From Hydrogenophilales bacterium (lineage in GTDB: Bacteria; Pseudomonadota; Gammaproteobacteria; Burkholderiales; Thiobacteraceae): 41,795 nt of DNA. Below the pieces are notes generated by a model. The model made no database searches, had not been told where the DNA came from, and saw only the letters and a program-made list of their open reading frames with translations. The position numbers were made by a program, and so were the translations under genes. Below are positions 24,547 through 31,798 of this stretch, piece after piece. Position 1 is the stretch's first letter. Each line of letters opens with the position of its first letter. The DNA is taken from assembly GCA_016235775.1 (NCBI GenBank), contig JACRIU010000104.1, positions 1 through 41,795 of the forward strand. Direction: 5' to 3'.

Positions 24547-25050
24547 ATGACCACCGACCACCAAATCGAAACCCATATCCCCCGTCTACGCCGCTACGCC
24601 CGCGCGCTGACGGGCGACACGACCCGCGCCGATGATTTGGTGCAGGACACGCTGGAGCGCGCCTGGTCAAAATTCTCGCTATGGCGGCGCGGCTCGGATC
24701 TGCGTGCTTGGTTGTTTTCCATCATGCATAACGTGCATATCAACCAGATCGATCACCGCGCTCGACGCCCGGAGGAGCAGATGCCGGATGAACCGTTCGA
24801 GATCGCTGTGACTGGCAATCAAGAGCGGTCTTTGGAAGTGCGAGATCTGGCCGGCGCGCTGGCCCAGTTGCCGGCGGAATACCGTGAAGTGCTGCTGCTG
24901 ATCGGCTTGGAAGAATTGAAATACGAAGAAGTGGCCAAGGTGCTGAACATCCCCTTGGGCACCGTGATGTCGCGCTTGGCGCGCGGGCGCGAACGGTTGC
25001 GGCTCGCCTTGGCCGGTACGCCGCAAACCACGCTGCGGAGAGTGAAATGA
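24547..25050 (+). CDS. ECF-type RNA polymerase sigma factor
   Basis: A 167-residue extracytoplasmic-function sigma factor. Region 2 includes RYARALTGDTTRADDLVQDTLERAW and DLRAWLFSIMHNVHINQ; region 4 includes LPAEYREVLLLIGLEELKYEEVAKVLNIPLGTVMSRLARGRERL, a helix-turn-helix for the -35 element. Its stop overlaps the anti-sigma start by 4 bp. msrPQ lie just downstream in the same direction, so stress control of methionine-sulfoxide repair is plausible but not shown. Confidence 0.93.
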   Translation: MTTDHQIETHIPRLRRYARALTGDTTRADDLVQDTLERAWSKFSLWRRGSDLRAWLFSIMHNVHINQIDHRARRPEEQMPDEPFEIAVTGNQERSLEVRDLAGALAQLPAEYREVLLLIGLEELKYEEVAKVLNIPLGTVMSRLARGRERLRLALAGTPQTTLRRVK

Positions 25051-25793
25051 ATGTGAACGAACAAGATTTGCATGCCTATGTGGATGGGCAGCTCGACCCG
25101 GCGCGAAATGCCGAGATCGCAGCTTACCTCGGCGCCAACCCGCAAGCTTTGGCGCGCGTCGAGGCCTACCGCAAGCAGAACCAGATGCTGCACGCCCTAT
25201 TCGATCCGACGCTGGAAGAGCCGCTCCCGGCCGCTTTGCAACGCAGGCAACGCCCACGATCCAACCCGCAATGGCTGCGTGTTGCGGCCATGGCCGGCAC
25301 CCTGGCGCTGGGCTTGGTCGTGGGCTATGGGCTGCGCGGCGTGACCGCGCCCGCCATGGGGCCGATGGCGCTGTCGAAGCAAGCTGCATTCGCGCATGTC
25401 GCCTTTGTACCCGAAGTGTTGCACCCGGTCGAAGTGAGCGCGCAGCAAGAGGCGCACTTGGTCAATTGGCTGTCGAAGCGTCTGGGCGGCGATGTGCGCG
25501 CCCCGCATTTGTCCGGCGCCGGGTTCGAGTTGATGGGGGGGCGCTTGCTCCCGTCTGACGCCGGGCCGGCGGCGCAGTTCATGTACCAGGACAATCGCGG
25601 CCAACGCCTGACGCTGTATGTGAAACGCGAGCCTGCGCGCGATGCCGGAACCGCATTCCGCTTCGCCAAGGAAAAAGGCGCCAGCGTGTTTTACTGGATC
25701 GACCGCGATTTCGGCTATGCGCTCTCGGGCGATTTACCCAAGGGGGAGCTGCTCAAAGTGGCGGAGACGGTGTATCGGCAGTTGAATCCCTAG
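25047..25793 (+). CDS. Membrane-anchored anti-sigma factor
   Basis: A 248-residue protein coupled by ATGA overlap to the ECF sigma gene. The N-terminal DLHAYVDGQLDPARNAEIAAYL segment matches anti-sigma domains that clamp ECF factors, though no zinc HxxxCxxC motif is present. A transmembrane helix lies at about 77-95 and a periplasmic C-terminal domain follows (YQDNRGQRLTLYVKR), which could sense an envelope signal. It is assigned by position and architecture; the stimulus is unknown. Confidence 0.85.
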   Translation: MNVNEQDLHAYVDGQLDPARNAEIAAYLGANPQALARVEAYRKQNQMLHALFDPTLEEPLPAALQRRQRPRSNPQWLRVAAMAGTLALGLVVGYGLRGVTAPAMGPMALSKQAAFAHVAFVPEVLHPVEVSAQQEAHLVNWLSKRLGGDVRAPHLSGAGFELMGGRLLPSDAGPAAQFMYQDNRGQRLTLYVKREPARDAGTAFRFAKEKGASVFYWIDRDFGYALSGDLPKGELLKVAETVYRQLNP

Positions 25794-25859
25794 TCCAAGC
25801 GTAGAGAACCGGACTGAAATTTAAGTGGGCTCACTTTCCTATAAACCTAAAAACGGCAT

Positions 25860-25996
25860 TTCACCACGGAGGACGCAGAGGACACGGAGTAGTTCAAATG
25901 CTTTACTCAACCAGCCTATTCACCCAGCAGGTGATTCAGTCAAAATGAATTGGCACTGTTTTTCCTCCGTGTCCTCTGCGTCCTCCGTGATGAAAA
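25860..25996. repeat. Dispersed inverted repeat, anti-sigma to msrP copy (CACGGAG type)
   Basis: Left arm 25860-25891 (TTCACCACGGAGGACGCAGA and on) and right arm 25960-25996 are inverted copies. The centre is clearly related to that of the copy at 35064 (CAAAT.., AACCAGCC/AACAAGCC, TTCAGTCA/TTCGGTCA), so the family shares more than its arms. Confidence 0.9.
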
Positions 25997-26093
25997 ACGC
26001 CTTCCCCTTTTCCAGAACCTCCTTTTCGAGATCACGTTCCAGTCCTGTAAGCTTTCCCCCGCATCCCCGACCAATCGGCAAAGGAGCCATGTC

Positions 26094-27023
26094 ATGCTGA
26101 TCCGCCGTCCTGCCGATATCCAACCCTCTGAAATCACCGGCCCCGCGATTTATCACCAGCGGCGCGAATTCATCAAAGGCGCGGCTGCGATAAGCGCGGT
26201 CGCCGCGCTCCCGCTGCGGGCGGATGCCGCAGCCAAGCTGCCGGGCGTTAAAAAATCCGCCTACACCGTAGACGAAGCGTTCACGCCCTACAACGACGTC
26301 ACCACGTACAACAACTTTTACGAATTCGGCACCGACAAGGCAAGCCCGGCTATCCAGGCGCGCAACTTCGCGCCCCGGCCCTGGACGGTGACCGTGGATG
26401 GGCTGGTAAAGCGCCCAAGCACCTTTGACATGGAAGACCTGCTGAAATGGCCGCTGGAAGAGCGCGTGTATCGCCTGCGCTGTGTCGAAGGCTGGTCGAT
26501 GGTGATTCCCTGGATCGGCTTTCCCCTGAATGAAATTTTGAAGCGCGTCGAGCCCGCCGGCAGCGCCAAGTTTGTCGAATTCACCACGCTCAACGATCCG
26601 AAGCGCATGCCGGGGCAACGCTCACCGGTGTTGGATTGGCCGTATGTGGAGGGCTTGCGCTTGGACGAGGCGCAGCATCCCTTGACCCTGATGGCTGTGG
26701 GTCTGTACGGAGAGGTGCTGCCGAACCAAAATGGCGCGCCACTGCGCTTGGCCGTGCCCTGGAAATACGGATTCAAAAGCGCGAAGGCCATCGTGCGCAT
26801 TCGCCTGGTGGAAAAAGCCCCCATCTCGTCCTGGATGCGCGCCACGCCGAACGAATACGGTTTCTTCTCCAACGTGAACCCGGATGTCGATCACCCGCGC
26901 TGGAGCCAGGCCAAAGAGCGCCGCATCGGCGAATTCCTGAAGCGCAAAACCCTGCCGTTTAACGGGTACGGCGAGCAAGTGGCGGGGATGTATGCGGGGA
27001 TGGATTTGCGCAAGTTTTTTTAA
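26094..27023 (+). CDS. msrP: Periplasmic methionine sulfoxide reductase catalytic subunit MsrP
   Basis: MsrP (YedY) is a molybdenum-cofactor enzyme that repairs oxidised methionines in periplasmic proteins. The start at ATG 26094 is supported by AAGGAG 7 bp upstream. The 309-residue protein has a Tat signal with RR at residues 23-24 ([11 protein letters not shown]) and a sulfite-oxidase-fold domain; the molybdenum-ligating cysteine is C130 ([15 protein letters not shown]). TatABC are encoded in this window. msrQ follows across a dispersed repeat. Confidence 0.95.
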   Translation: MLIRRPADIQPSEITGPAIYHQRREFIKGAAAISAVAALPLRADAAAKLPGVKKSAYTVDEAFTPYNDVTTYNNFYEFGTDKASPAIQARNFAPRPWTVTVDGLVKRPSTFDMEDLLKWPLEERVYRLRCVEGWSMVIPWIGFPLNEILKRVEPAGSAKFVEFTTLNDPKRMPGQRSPVLDWPYVEGLRLDEAQHPLTLMAVGLYGEVLPNQNGAPLRLAVPWKYGFKSAKAIVRIRLVEKAPISSWMRATPNEYGFFSNVNPDVDHPRWSQAKERRIGEFLKRKTLPFNGYGEQVAGMYAGMDLRKFF

Positions 27024-27138
27024 CCACGGATGTACACGGATAAACACTGATTACGACTTAGGCATCATGGTTAAGGAAGGCTATTTCATGTCTGTTTGTG
27101 GGTTTTATCTGTGTTTATCCGTGTGCATCCGTGGCTAA
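27020..27138. repeat. Dispersed inverted repeat, msrP-msrQ copy (CACGGAT type)
   Basis: Left arm 27020-27053 (TTAACCACGGATGTACACGG and on) and right arm 27103-27138 (reverse complement, ending CCGTGGCTAA). This is the CACGGATAAACA subfamily. The left arm carries the msrP stop codon and the right arm carries the probable GTG start of msrQ, so the element is fused to both reading frames. Confidence 0.9.
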
Positions 27139-27754
27139 AGCAGTTTTATTTTTTGGTTGCTTAATCCCCCTCGGCCGCCTCATCTGGCTCGCCTTCAGCG
27201 GCGGGTTGGGCGCGAATCCGATCGAATTCATCACTCGATCCACCGGCACCTGGACCTTGGTCTTGTTGCTGGTCACGCTGTCGATCACCCCGCTACGACG
27301 GCTCACGGGATACAAGGCCTTGATCCGCGTACGGCGCATGCTCGGCCTATTCGCCTTCTTTTATGCCTGCCTGCACTTTACGACATACTTTTGGCTGGAT
27401 CAGTTTTTCGACTGGGCGGCGATCTTGAAAGACATCAAGAAGCGCCCCTTCATCACGGTGGGATTCGCTAGTTTTGTGCTGTTATTGCCGCTGGCAGCAA
27501 GCTCGACCAACGCCATGATGCGACGGCTGGGGCGGCGCTGGCAGCAATTGCATCGGCTGGCGTACCTGATCGGTATCGGCGGCGTGGTGCACTACTGGTG
27601 GCTGGTCAAGAAAGACATCACGCAGCCCGCGCTCTATGCGCTCGTGCTGGCCTTATTGCTCGGTTTCCGGTTCGCCGTGTGGCTGCAAGCCAGGAAGCAT
27701 GTGGCGCCGCCATCTGCCCCAATCACGCCGGTCAATTTGGCCCCTCACAAATGA
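27131..27754 (+). CDS. msrQ: Heme-binding membrane subunit MsrQ of the MsrPQ system
   Basis: MsrQ (YedZ) is a b-type cytochrome of the ferric-reductase-like transmembrane family that passes electrons to MsrP. The proposed GTG start at 27131 (MAKAVLFFGCLIPLGRLIW) yields 207 residues with six hydrophobic helices; histidines such as those in YACLHFTTYFW, QQLHRLAYL and GVVHYWWLVKKD fit heme ligation. Upstream in-frame codons are repeat sequence. The start codon itself sits in the right arm of the repeat at 27020-27138. Confidence 0.92.
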   Translation: MAKAVLFFGCLIPLGRLIWLAFSGGLGANPIEFITRSTGTWTLVLLLVTLSITPLRRLTGYKALIRVRRMLGLFAFFYACLHFTTYFWLDQFFDWAAILKDIKKRPFITVGFASFVLLLPLAASSTNAMMRRLGRRWQQLHRLAYLIGIGGVVHYWWLVKKDITQPALYALVLALLLGFRFAVWLQARKHVAPPSAPITPVNLAPHK

Positions 27755-27781
27755 AAAAAGCGGATGGGTTCCCCCATCCGC
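27754..27781 (-). terminator. Rho-independent terminator of the H1-like gene
   Basis: Perfect 9-bp stem GCGGATGGG / CCCATCCGC with a TTCC loop (27760-27781). On the minus strand it is followed by six T residues (AAAAAA at 27754-27759 on the plus strand). It lies 25 bp past the stop of the H1-like gene and directly abuts the convergent msrQ stop. Confidence 0.85.
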
Positions 27782-27805
27782 CCGAAGGCTTGAACCCGCT
27801 TAGTA

Positions 27806-28375
27806 TTACTTAAGCAGAGATGCCACGGTTGCCATCGGCTTCGGAATAACCGGAGCGATAGGAGCCGGAGCGGGTGCCGCCATTTTCGGCGCAGCTTTTT
27901 TAGCAGCAGGCTTCTTAGCGGCGGCCTTCTTAGCGGGCTTTTTTGCTGCGGGCTTTTTCGCAGCAGCCTTTTTAGCAGCAGGCTTCTTCTTGGCAGCGGG
28001 CTTTTTAGCAGCGGCTTTTTTAGCAGCGGGCTTTTTAGCAGCAGCTTTTTTAGCAGCGGGCTTTTTAGCAGCTGCCTTTTTAGCAGCCGGCTTCTTCTTG
28101 GCTGCTGGCTTTTTAGCCGCTGCTTTTTTAGCGGCAGGCTTCTTGGCCGCCGCTTTCTTGGCTGCCGGCTTCTTTTTAGCAGCCGGTTTCTTAGCGGCTG
28201 CCTTTTTAGCAGCCGGCTTCTTCTTGGCTGCTGGCTTTTTAGCCGCTGCTTTTTTAGCGGCAGGCTTCTTGGCCGCCGCTTTTTTGGCTACCGGCTTCTT
28301 TTTAGCAGCCGGTTTCTTAGCTGCCGCTTTTTTCGCAGCCGGCTTCTTCTTGGCTGCTGGTTTTGCTGTTGCCAT
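27806..28375 (-). CDS. Histone H1-like lysine/alanine-rich DNA-binding protein
   Basis: A 189-residue, extremely basic protein made almost wholly of AAAKKPAAKK repeats, ending in a proline/alanine tail (APAPAPIAPVIPKP). Such H1-C-terminal-like proteins (AlgP/HC2/BpH1 type) bind DNA non-specifically and affect nucleoid structure. The start at ATG 28375 has AAAGGAG 7 bp upstream on its strand. The coding DNA is itself a long set of near-identical ~33-63-bp repeats, prone to length change. It has its own terminator. Confidence 0.9.
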   Translation of the reverse strand: MATAKPAAKKKPAAKKAAAKKPAAKKKPVAKKAAAKKPAAKKAAAKKPAAKKKPAAKKAAAKKPAAKKKPAAKKAAAKKPAAKKAAAKKPAAKKKPAAKKAAAKKPAAKKAAAKKPAAKKAAAKKPAAKKKPAAKKAAAKKPAAKKPAKKAAAKKPAAKKAAPKMAAPAPAPIAPVIPKPMATVASLLK

Positions 28376-28471
28376 GGTCAAACTCCTTTTCAGTTAGTGA
28401 CGAGAAGCAATTAATGCGCACAACCACAAGGTCTGCACTCCCGCAGTGGCACCCTAAACTGCCTTGACCCG

Positions 28472-28513
28472 CAATTGACTCACGCGCAACTCTTACTTTT
28501 CGTGACTCAATTG
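28472..28513. promoter_or_regulatory. Inverted repeat upstream of the H1-like gene
   Basis: Arms CAATTGACTCACG (28472-28484) and CGTGACTCAATTG (28501-28513) match in 12 of 13 positions when inverted, with a 16-bp spacer; both also contain TGACTCA in direct orientation. It is about 100 bp upstream of the H1-like start. A second perfect stem, CGCACAA-N6-TTGTGCG, is at 28561-28580. An operator role is inferred. The remainder of 28382-28738 shows no gene. Confidence 0.45.
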
Positions 28514-28738
28514 AGAGCAATGCCACTTGGTGACGCGAAATGTATTGCACACCGTAATCACGCACAAGTGCTTTTGTGCGATACCTTGCACATTTTTGTT
28601 ATCGGATAAGGACTTAAAAACTTTAGTATTGATACGAAACCAATTATCGGGAGGGGGCATCGTCTCGAATTGCCCATCCAGCGCGGGATCCGAGAGATGG
28701 TTTTGAGTCGATACTGGTTGCCGATGAAAAAATAAATT

Positions 28739-28756
28739 TGTCGCGGGAATGCGACA
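28739..28756. terminator. Hairpin terminator downstream of lysA
   Basis: TGTCGC-GGGAAT-GCGACA, a perfect 6-bp stem 6 bp past the lysA stop. The plus-strand side continues with seven T residues and the minus-strand side with AATTTATTTT, so it could act on either strand. Confidence 0.65.
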
Positions 28757-28762
28757 TTTTTT

Positions 28763-30016
28763 TCACGCAGCGGGGGGTAAAACACCTTCCAAAGCGTAGA
28801 GCTGGTCGATTTCTTCGCGCCGGCGCACCAAAAAGAGCTGCTCGCCGTCCACCATCACCTCCGCCGCGCGCGGCCGGGCGTTGTAGTTGGAGCTCATGCT
28901 CATGCCGTAGGCGCCGGCCGACATCACCGCCAGCAAGTCGCCGGCTTCCAGCACCAGATAGCGGTTTTTCCCGAGAAAATCGCCACTTTCGCACACCGGG
29001 CCGACCACCTCGTACGCGCGCTGGGCGCCGGAATGCGGCGCCACCGGCAGGATGTCGTGATAGGCATCGTACAGCGCCGGGCGCATCAGGTCGTTCATCG
29101 CGGCATCGACGATGGCGAAGCTCTTACTTTCCCCCGGCTTGAGGTATTCGACCTGGGTCAACAACACGGCGGCATTGCCGACCAGCGCGCGGCCGGGTTC
29201 GAGCAGCAGTTTCAAACTGCGTCCGGCCAAGCGCGACTGGATTGCCTGGGCGTAATGATCGAGCTCGATGGGCGTCTCGTCCCGGTAGCGGATGCCCACG
29301 CCGCCGCCCAGATCCAGATGCGCGAGCGGGATGCCCGCCTCAGTCAGGCGATCCACCAAGGCCAGCACTTTGTCCAAGGCGTCGATGAAGGGTTCCACTT
29401 CGGTAATTTGGGAGCCGATATGGCAGTCGATCCCCGTAACGAAGATATGGGGCATTGCGGCCGCGCGGCGATACAGATCAAATGCCGCACCGTACTCAAC
29501 CCCAAACTTGCTCTCTTTGAGGCCGGTGGAAATATACGGATGCGTCTTCGGATCGACATTGGGATTGACGCGCAGCGAGACCGGCGCGCGCCGGCCTAGC
29601 TCGCCCGCGACAAGGTTCAGCCGTTCCAACTCCGCTTCCGATTCGACGTTGAAGCACAGAATGCCCGCTTCCAGCGCCTGTTTCATTTCGGTGGCGGTCT
29701 TGCCCACGCCGGAGAACACCACTTTATTCGCCTGGCCGCCCGCCGCCAGCACGCGCCTCAATTCGCCGCCGGAGACGATATCGAACCCCGACCCTAAACG
29801 GGCGAACAGGTTGAGGATGGCCAGGTTTGAATTCGCCTTGGCCGCATAGCACAACAAATGCGGCTGGCCTTTGAAGGCTGAATCGAAGCGCTGGAACGCC
29901 TCGGTCAGCGCGCGGCGCGAATAAACATAGCTTGGGGTGCCGATGGCCTGGGCGATATCGCTTAAGGGGACGTCCTCCGCGTGAAGGCGTCCCGCGCGGT
30001 ACTCGAAGGGGTTCAC
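28763..30016 (-). CDS. lysA: Diaminopimelate decarboxylase
   Basis: LysA decarboxylates meso-diaminopimelate to lysine using pyridoxal phosphate. The 417-residue protein (GTG start at 30016) has the cofactor lysine K60 in CYAAKANSN, HIGSQIT, GGGVGIRY, the EPGRALV phosphate-binding segment and CESGDFL near the C-terminus. The GTG overlaps the lptM stop (GTGA), so lptM and lysA are coupled. A hairpin terminator follows. Confidence 0.96.
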   Translation of the reverse strand: MNPFEYRAGRLHAEDVPLSDIAQAIGTPSYVYSRRALTEAFQRFDSAFKGQPHLLCYAAKANSNLAILNLFARLGSGFDIVSGGELRRVLAAGGQANKVVFSGVGKTATEMKQALEAGILCFNVESEAELERLNLVAGELGRRAPVSLRVNPNVDPKTHPYISTGLKESKFGVEYGAAFDLYRRAAAMPHIFVTGIDCHIGSQITEVEPFIDALDKVLALVDRLTEAGIPLAHLDLGGGVGIRYRDETPIELDHYAQAIQSRLAGRSLKLLLEPGRALVGNAAVLLTQVEYLKPGESKSFAIVDAAMNDLMRPALYDAYHDILPVAPHSGAQRAYEVVGPVCESGDFLGKNRYLVLEAGDLLAVMSAGAYGMSMSSNYNARPRAAEVMVDGEQLFLVRRREEIDQLYALEGVLPPAA

Positions 30017-30156
30017 TTCTTTAGATCCTGACTGATATCCGGGGCGGGGGCGGGCGTGACCGGCGCGGCTTGCGGCGCGGGAAGCACCAGCGGGCCTTTG
30101 AAGCCGCAAGCTTGCAGCCCGAGGCCAAGGGCCAATATGATGAGAAGAGTGCGCAT
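30013..30156 (-). CDS. lptM: Small lipoprotein LptM (YifL family)
   Basis: A 47-residue lipoprotein: MRTLLIILALGLGLQAC is a signal peptide with lipobox LQAC, the cysteine at residue 17 being lipidated. It is followed by GFKGPLVLPAP, the conserved segment of YifL/LptM proteins, and a proline/alanine tail. LptM supports maturation of the LptD/E outer-membrane translocon in E. coli. It is coupled to lysA and divergent from cyaY, the same neighbourhood as in many Proteobacteria. Confidence 0.88.
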   Translation of the reverse strand: MRTLLIILALGLGLQACGFKGPLVLPAPQAAPVTPAPAPDISQDLKK

Positions 30157-30184
30157 CGGGTTCACGACCATCAAAATGAACCCG
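30157..30184. promoter_or_regulatory. Palindrome in the lptM-cyaY divergent region
   Basis: CGGGTTCA (30157-30164) and TGAACCCG (30177-30184) form a perfect 8-bp inverted repeat with a 12-bp spacer. It sits in the 48-bp gap between the divergent starts of lptM and cyaY, where a shared regulator could act on both. The regulator is unknown. Confidence 0.45.
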
Positions 30185-30204
30185 CATCTTATCAGGGAAA
30201 AATC

Positions 30205-30519
30205 ATGACCGAAACCGAGTTCAACCAACTGGCCGACGCCACCTTCCTCAAAATCGAGGCCGCGCTCGATGCGAGCGATGCCTGCCTCGACTACGAAACC
30301 GCGGGCGGCATCCTCAGCCTCGAATTCGAGGATGGCAGCAAAATCATCGTCAACCGCCAAGGCCCCACGCAAGAAATCTGGGTCGCGGCCAAATCGGGCG
30401 GCTATCACTACCGCTGGGACGGCGCCGCCTGGCGCAATACCCGCGATGGTTCGGAGTTATTCGAGTCGCTCTCCGCTTATGCCAGCCAACAAGCAGGTGA
30501 AGCAATAAAGCTGGGCTAA
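30205..30519 (+). CDS. cyaY: Frataxin homologue CyaY
   Basis: CyaY binds iron and tunes iron-sulfur cluster assembly on IscS. The 104-residue protein (ATG 30205) has the acidic helix MTETEFNQLADATFLKIEAALD, the ridge ILSLEFEDGSKIIVNRQ, and QEIWVAAKSGGYHYRWDG, all typical of frataxins. AGGGA lies upstream. It appears monocistronic and divergent from lptM-lysA. Confidence 0.95.
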   Translation: MTETEFNQLADATFLKIEAALDASDACLDYETAGGILSLEFEDGSKIIVNRQGPTQEIWVAAKSGGYHYRWDGAAWRNTRDGSELFESLSAYASQQAGEAIKLG

Positions 30520-30574
30520 CCTACACTGAATCCCAGCTTCTGACGCCCGACGCCTGGTATTATGGTATCGTCAC

Positions 30575-30599
30575 GAAACCTATTTTCAGGCAAGGTTTC
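30575..30599. promoter_or_regulatory. Candidate operator of the MarR-type gene
   Basis: GAAACCT (30575-30581) and AGGTTTC (30593-30599) are a perfect 7-bp inverted repeat with an 11-bp spacer, 11 bp before the regulator's start and next to its GGAG. MarR proteins usually bind such palindromes in their own promoters. TATTAT at 30558-30563 may be the -10. Confidence 0.5.
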
Positions 30600-30610
30600 A
30601 GGAGTAGGCC

Positions 30611-31180
30611 ATGCGCAAGAACGCTTTCACCCTGCTGGAATTGACCGAACGTTTAGGCAACGTGATCCGCGCCGAGATGCGCCGCGTGGGCAGCACCTAC
30701 CGCCTGCACCCGGTGCACCTGCAAGCCTTGAGCTATCTGAAACAAGCCAACCGTTACAGCAATACCCCCCAGGCGCTGACCGAATACCTGGGCCTGACCA
30801 AGGGCACGGTATCGCAAAGTCTGCTGCTGCTGTATCGGAAAGGCTTGGTCGCGCGCTATGTGGATGAGGCGGATAAGCGCGTGGTGCGGCTCAAGCTCTC
30901 CGCCGCCGGCAAACGCCTGATGAAAGACGCCCAGCTTGCCCCCGTCTGGCAAACCGCCGCCGCGAACGTGAGCCCGGCGCGGGTCAAAACCACGGTGCTG
31001 GTGCTGCTGGAAACCCTGCGCAACCTGCAATCCATGCAAAACGAACGGCCTTTTGGCGTGTGCAACACCTGCGTCCATCTACAGCGCGAAAGCGCGCGCA
31101 TTTACAACTGCGGGCTGACTAACGATCGGCTGGCGGTGCCGGAGACGCGGCAGATTTGCCGGCTGCACACGCCGCAATAA
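30611..31180 (+). CDS. MarR-family winged-helix regulator with cysteine-rich C-terminus
   Basis: A 189-residue regulator. The winged helix lies at about 35-105 (TPQALTEYLGLTKGTVSQSLLLLYRKGLVARYVDEADKR). After a helical segment, the tail holds C151 and C154 (CNTCVHL), C167 (YNCGLT) and C183 (ICRLH), a pattern able to hold a metal or Fe-S cluster. Standard MarR proteins end at about 140-150 residues, so the tail is an added sensor-like module. GGAG precedes the ATG, and a palindrome upstream may be its operator. The neighbour CyaY is an iron/Fe-S protein, which may be coincidental. Confidence 0.85.
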   Translation: MRKNAFTLLELTERLGNVIRAEMRRVGSTYRLHPVHLQALSYLKQANRYSNTPQALTEYLGLTKGTVSQSLLLLYRKGLVARYVDEADKRVVRLKLSAAGKRLMKDAQLAPVWQTAAANVSPARVKTTVLVLLETLRNLQSMQNERPFGVCNTCVHLQRESARIYNCGLTNDRLAVPETRQICRLHTPQ

Positions 31181-31187
31181 AGGCTTT

Positions 31188-31319
31188 GGAACCACGGATG
31201 CACACGGATTAACACGGATAAAACCGTTTATAACCGTGCCAAATATTTCAATCTTCTCTGCGCCCGCTGTGGCAATGCTTTTGCCTTAATCCGTGTTTAT
31301 CCGTGTGCATCCGCGGTTA
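31188..31319. repeat. Dispersed inverted repeat, MarR downstream copy (CACGGAT type)
   Basis: Left arm 31188-31223 (GGAACCACGGATGCACACGG and on) and right arm 31286-31319 (reverse complement, ending CCGCGGTTA). The centre includes CTCTGCGCCCGCTGTGGCAA, which looks like a degenerate right arm of the CACAGAG subfamily, so one element may have landed in another. The right-arm TTA is the stop codon (TAA) of the minus-strand gene at 31317. Confidence 0.88.
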
Positions 31320-31712
31320 CAACAGATTAAAAAACCGCAAAAAAGGACTGGCCAAGCTCGGTGTCCGGATCATCTTGCGGTAATCCCCGGCCTTGAATAG
31401 CAGTTGGCCGTTTTGCACCGCCACCCCCAGGCCGGAGAGCGTGAGCGGCTTGGATTGCCACATCAGCCATTGCTCGGGCAGGGCGCGCAGATCCCAATCG
31501 ATAGCGGGAAGTTGCGCGACCTTATTCACCAGACCGGCGCGCTCCACTTTGCCATTTACCACATCCAGCAACACGCTGGGCGTATCTTGCCCAGGGTAGC
31601 CAAAAGCGAGCACGGCGGAGAAGCCCGTCTCGGCCAAGGGCCGTACCATCTCGGCGTCGGCGTTCCACTTTTGGGCGAAGCCTTCAACCCACGTTTGGGT
31701 AAAAAATTCCAT
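31317..31712 (-). CDS. Unknown 131-residue cytoplasmic protein
   Basis: A 131-residue protein without signal peptide or membrane helices. It has alternating hydrophobic segments (FSAVLAFGYPGQDTPSVLLDVVNGKVERAG; LTLSGLGVAVQNGQLLFKAGDYRKMIRT) that loosely resemble SCP2-type sterol-carrier folds, but I cannot assign a family. Its stop codon lies in a dispersed repeat arm. The 87-bp gap to argH contains copy 2 of the CTCTCTCCC repeat. It may be co-transcribed downstream of argH. Confidence 0.65.
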   Translation of the reverse strand: MEFFTQTWVEGFAQKWNADAEMVRPLAETGFSAVLAFGYPGQDTPSVLLDVVNGKVERAGLVNKVAQLPAIDWDLRALPEQWLMWQSKPLTLSGLGVAVQNGQLLFKAGDYRKMIRTPSLASPFLRFFNLL

Positions 31713-31732
31713 GCTTATCCTAAGTAAGGTGA

Positions 31733-31793
31733 AACTCGCGTAGCGAGCCTATTTCCCTCTCTCCCCTTGTGGGAGAGAGCTAGGAGAGAGGGG
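31733..31793. repeat. CTCTCTCCC palindromic repeat, copy 2 (argH downstream)
   Basis: Inverse-orientation relative of 2881-2943: CTCGC-GTA-GCGAG hairpin, then CTCTCTCCC (31757-31765) and GGGAGAGAG (31771-31779), then GGAGAGAGGG. The parts follow the same order as in copy 1 when read on the other strand. Confidence 0.8.
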
Positions 31794-31798
31794 TAAGG

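Noticed and set aside
27990..28397. Alanine/leucine/phenylalanine-rich frame opposite the H1-like gene
   Set aside because: It is the complement of AAAKKPAAKK codons and looks membrane-like only for that reason; the minus frame has a ribosome-binding site and terminator.
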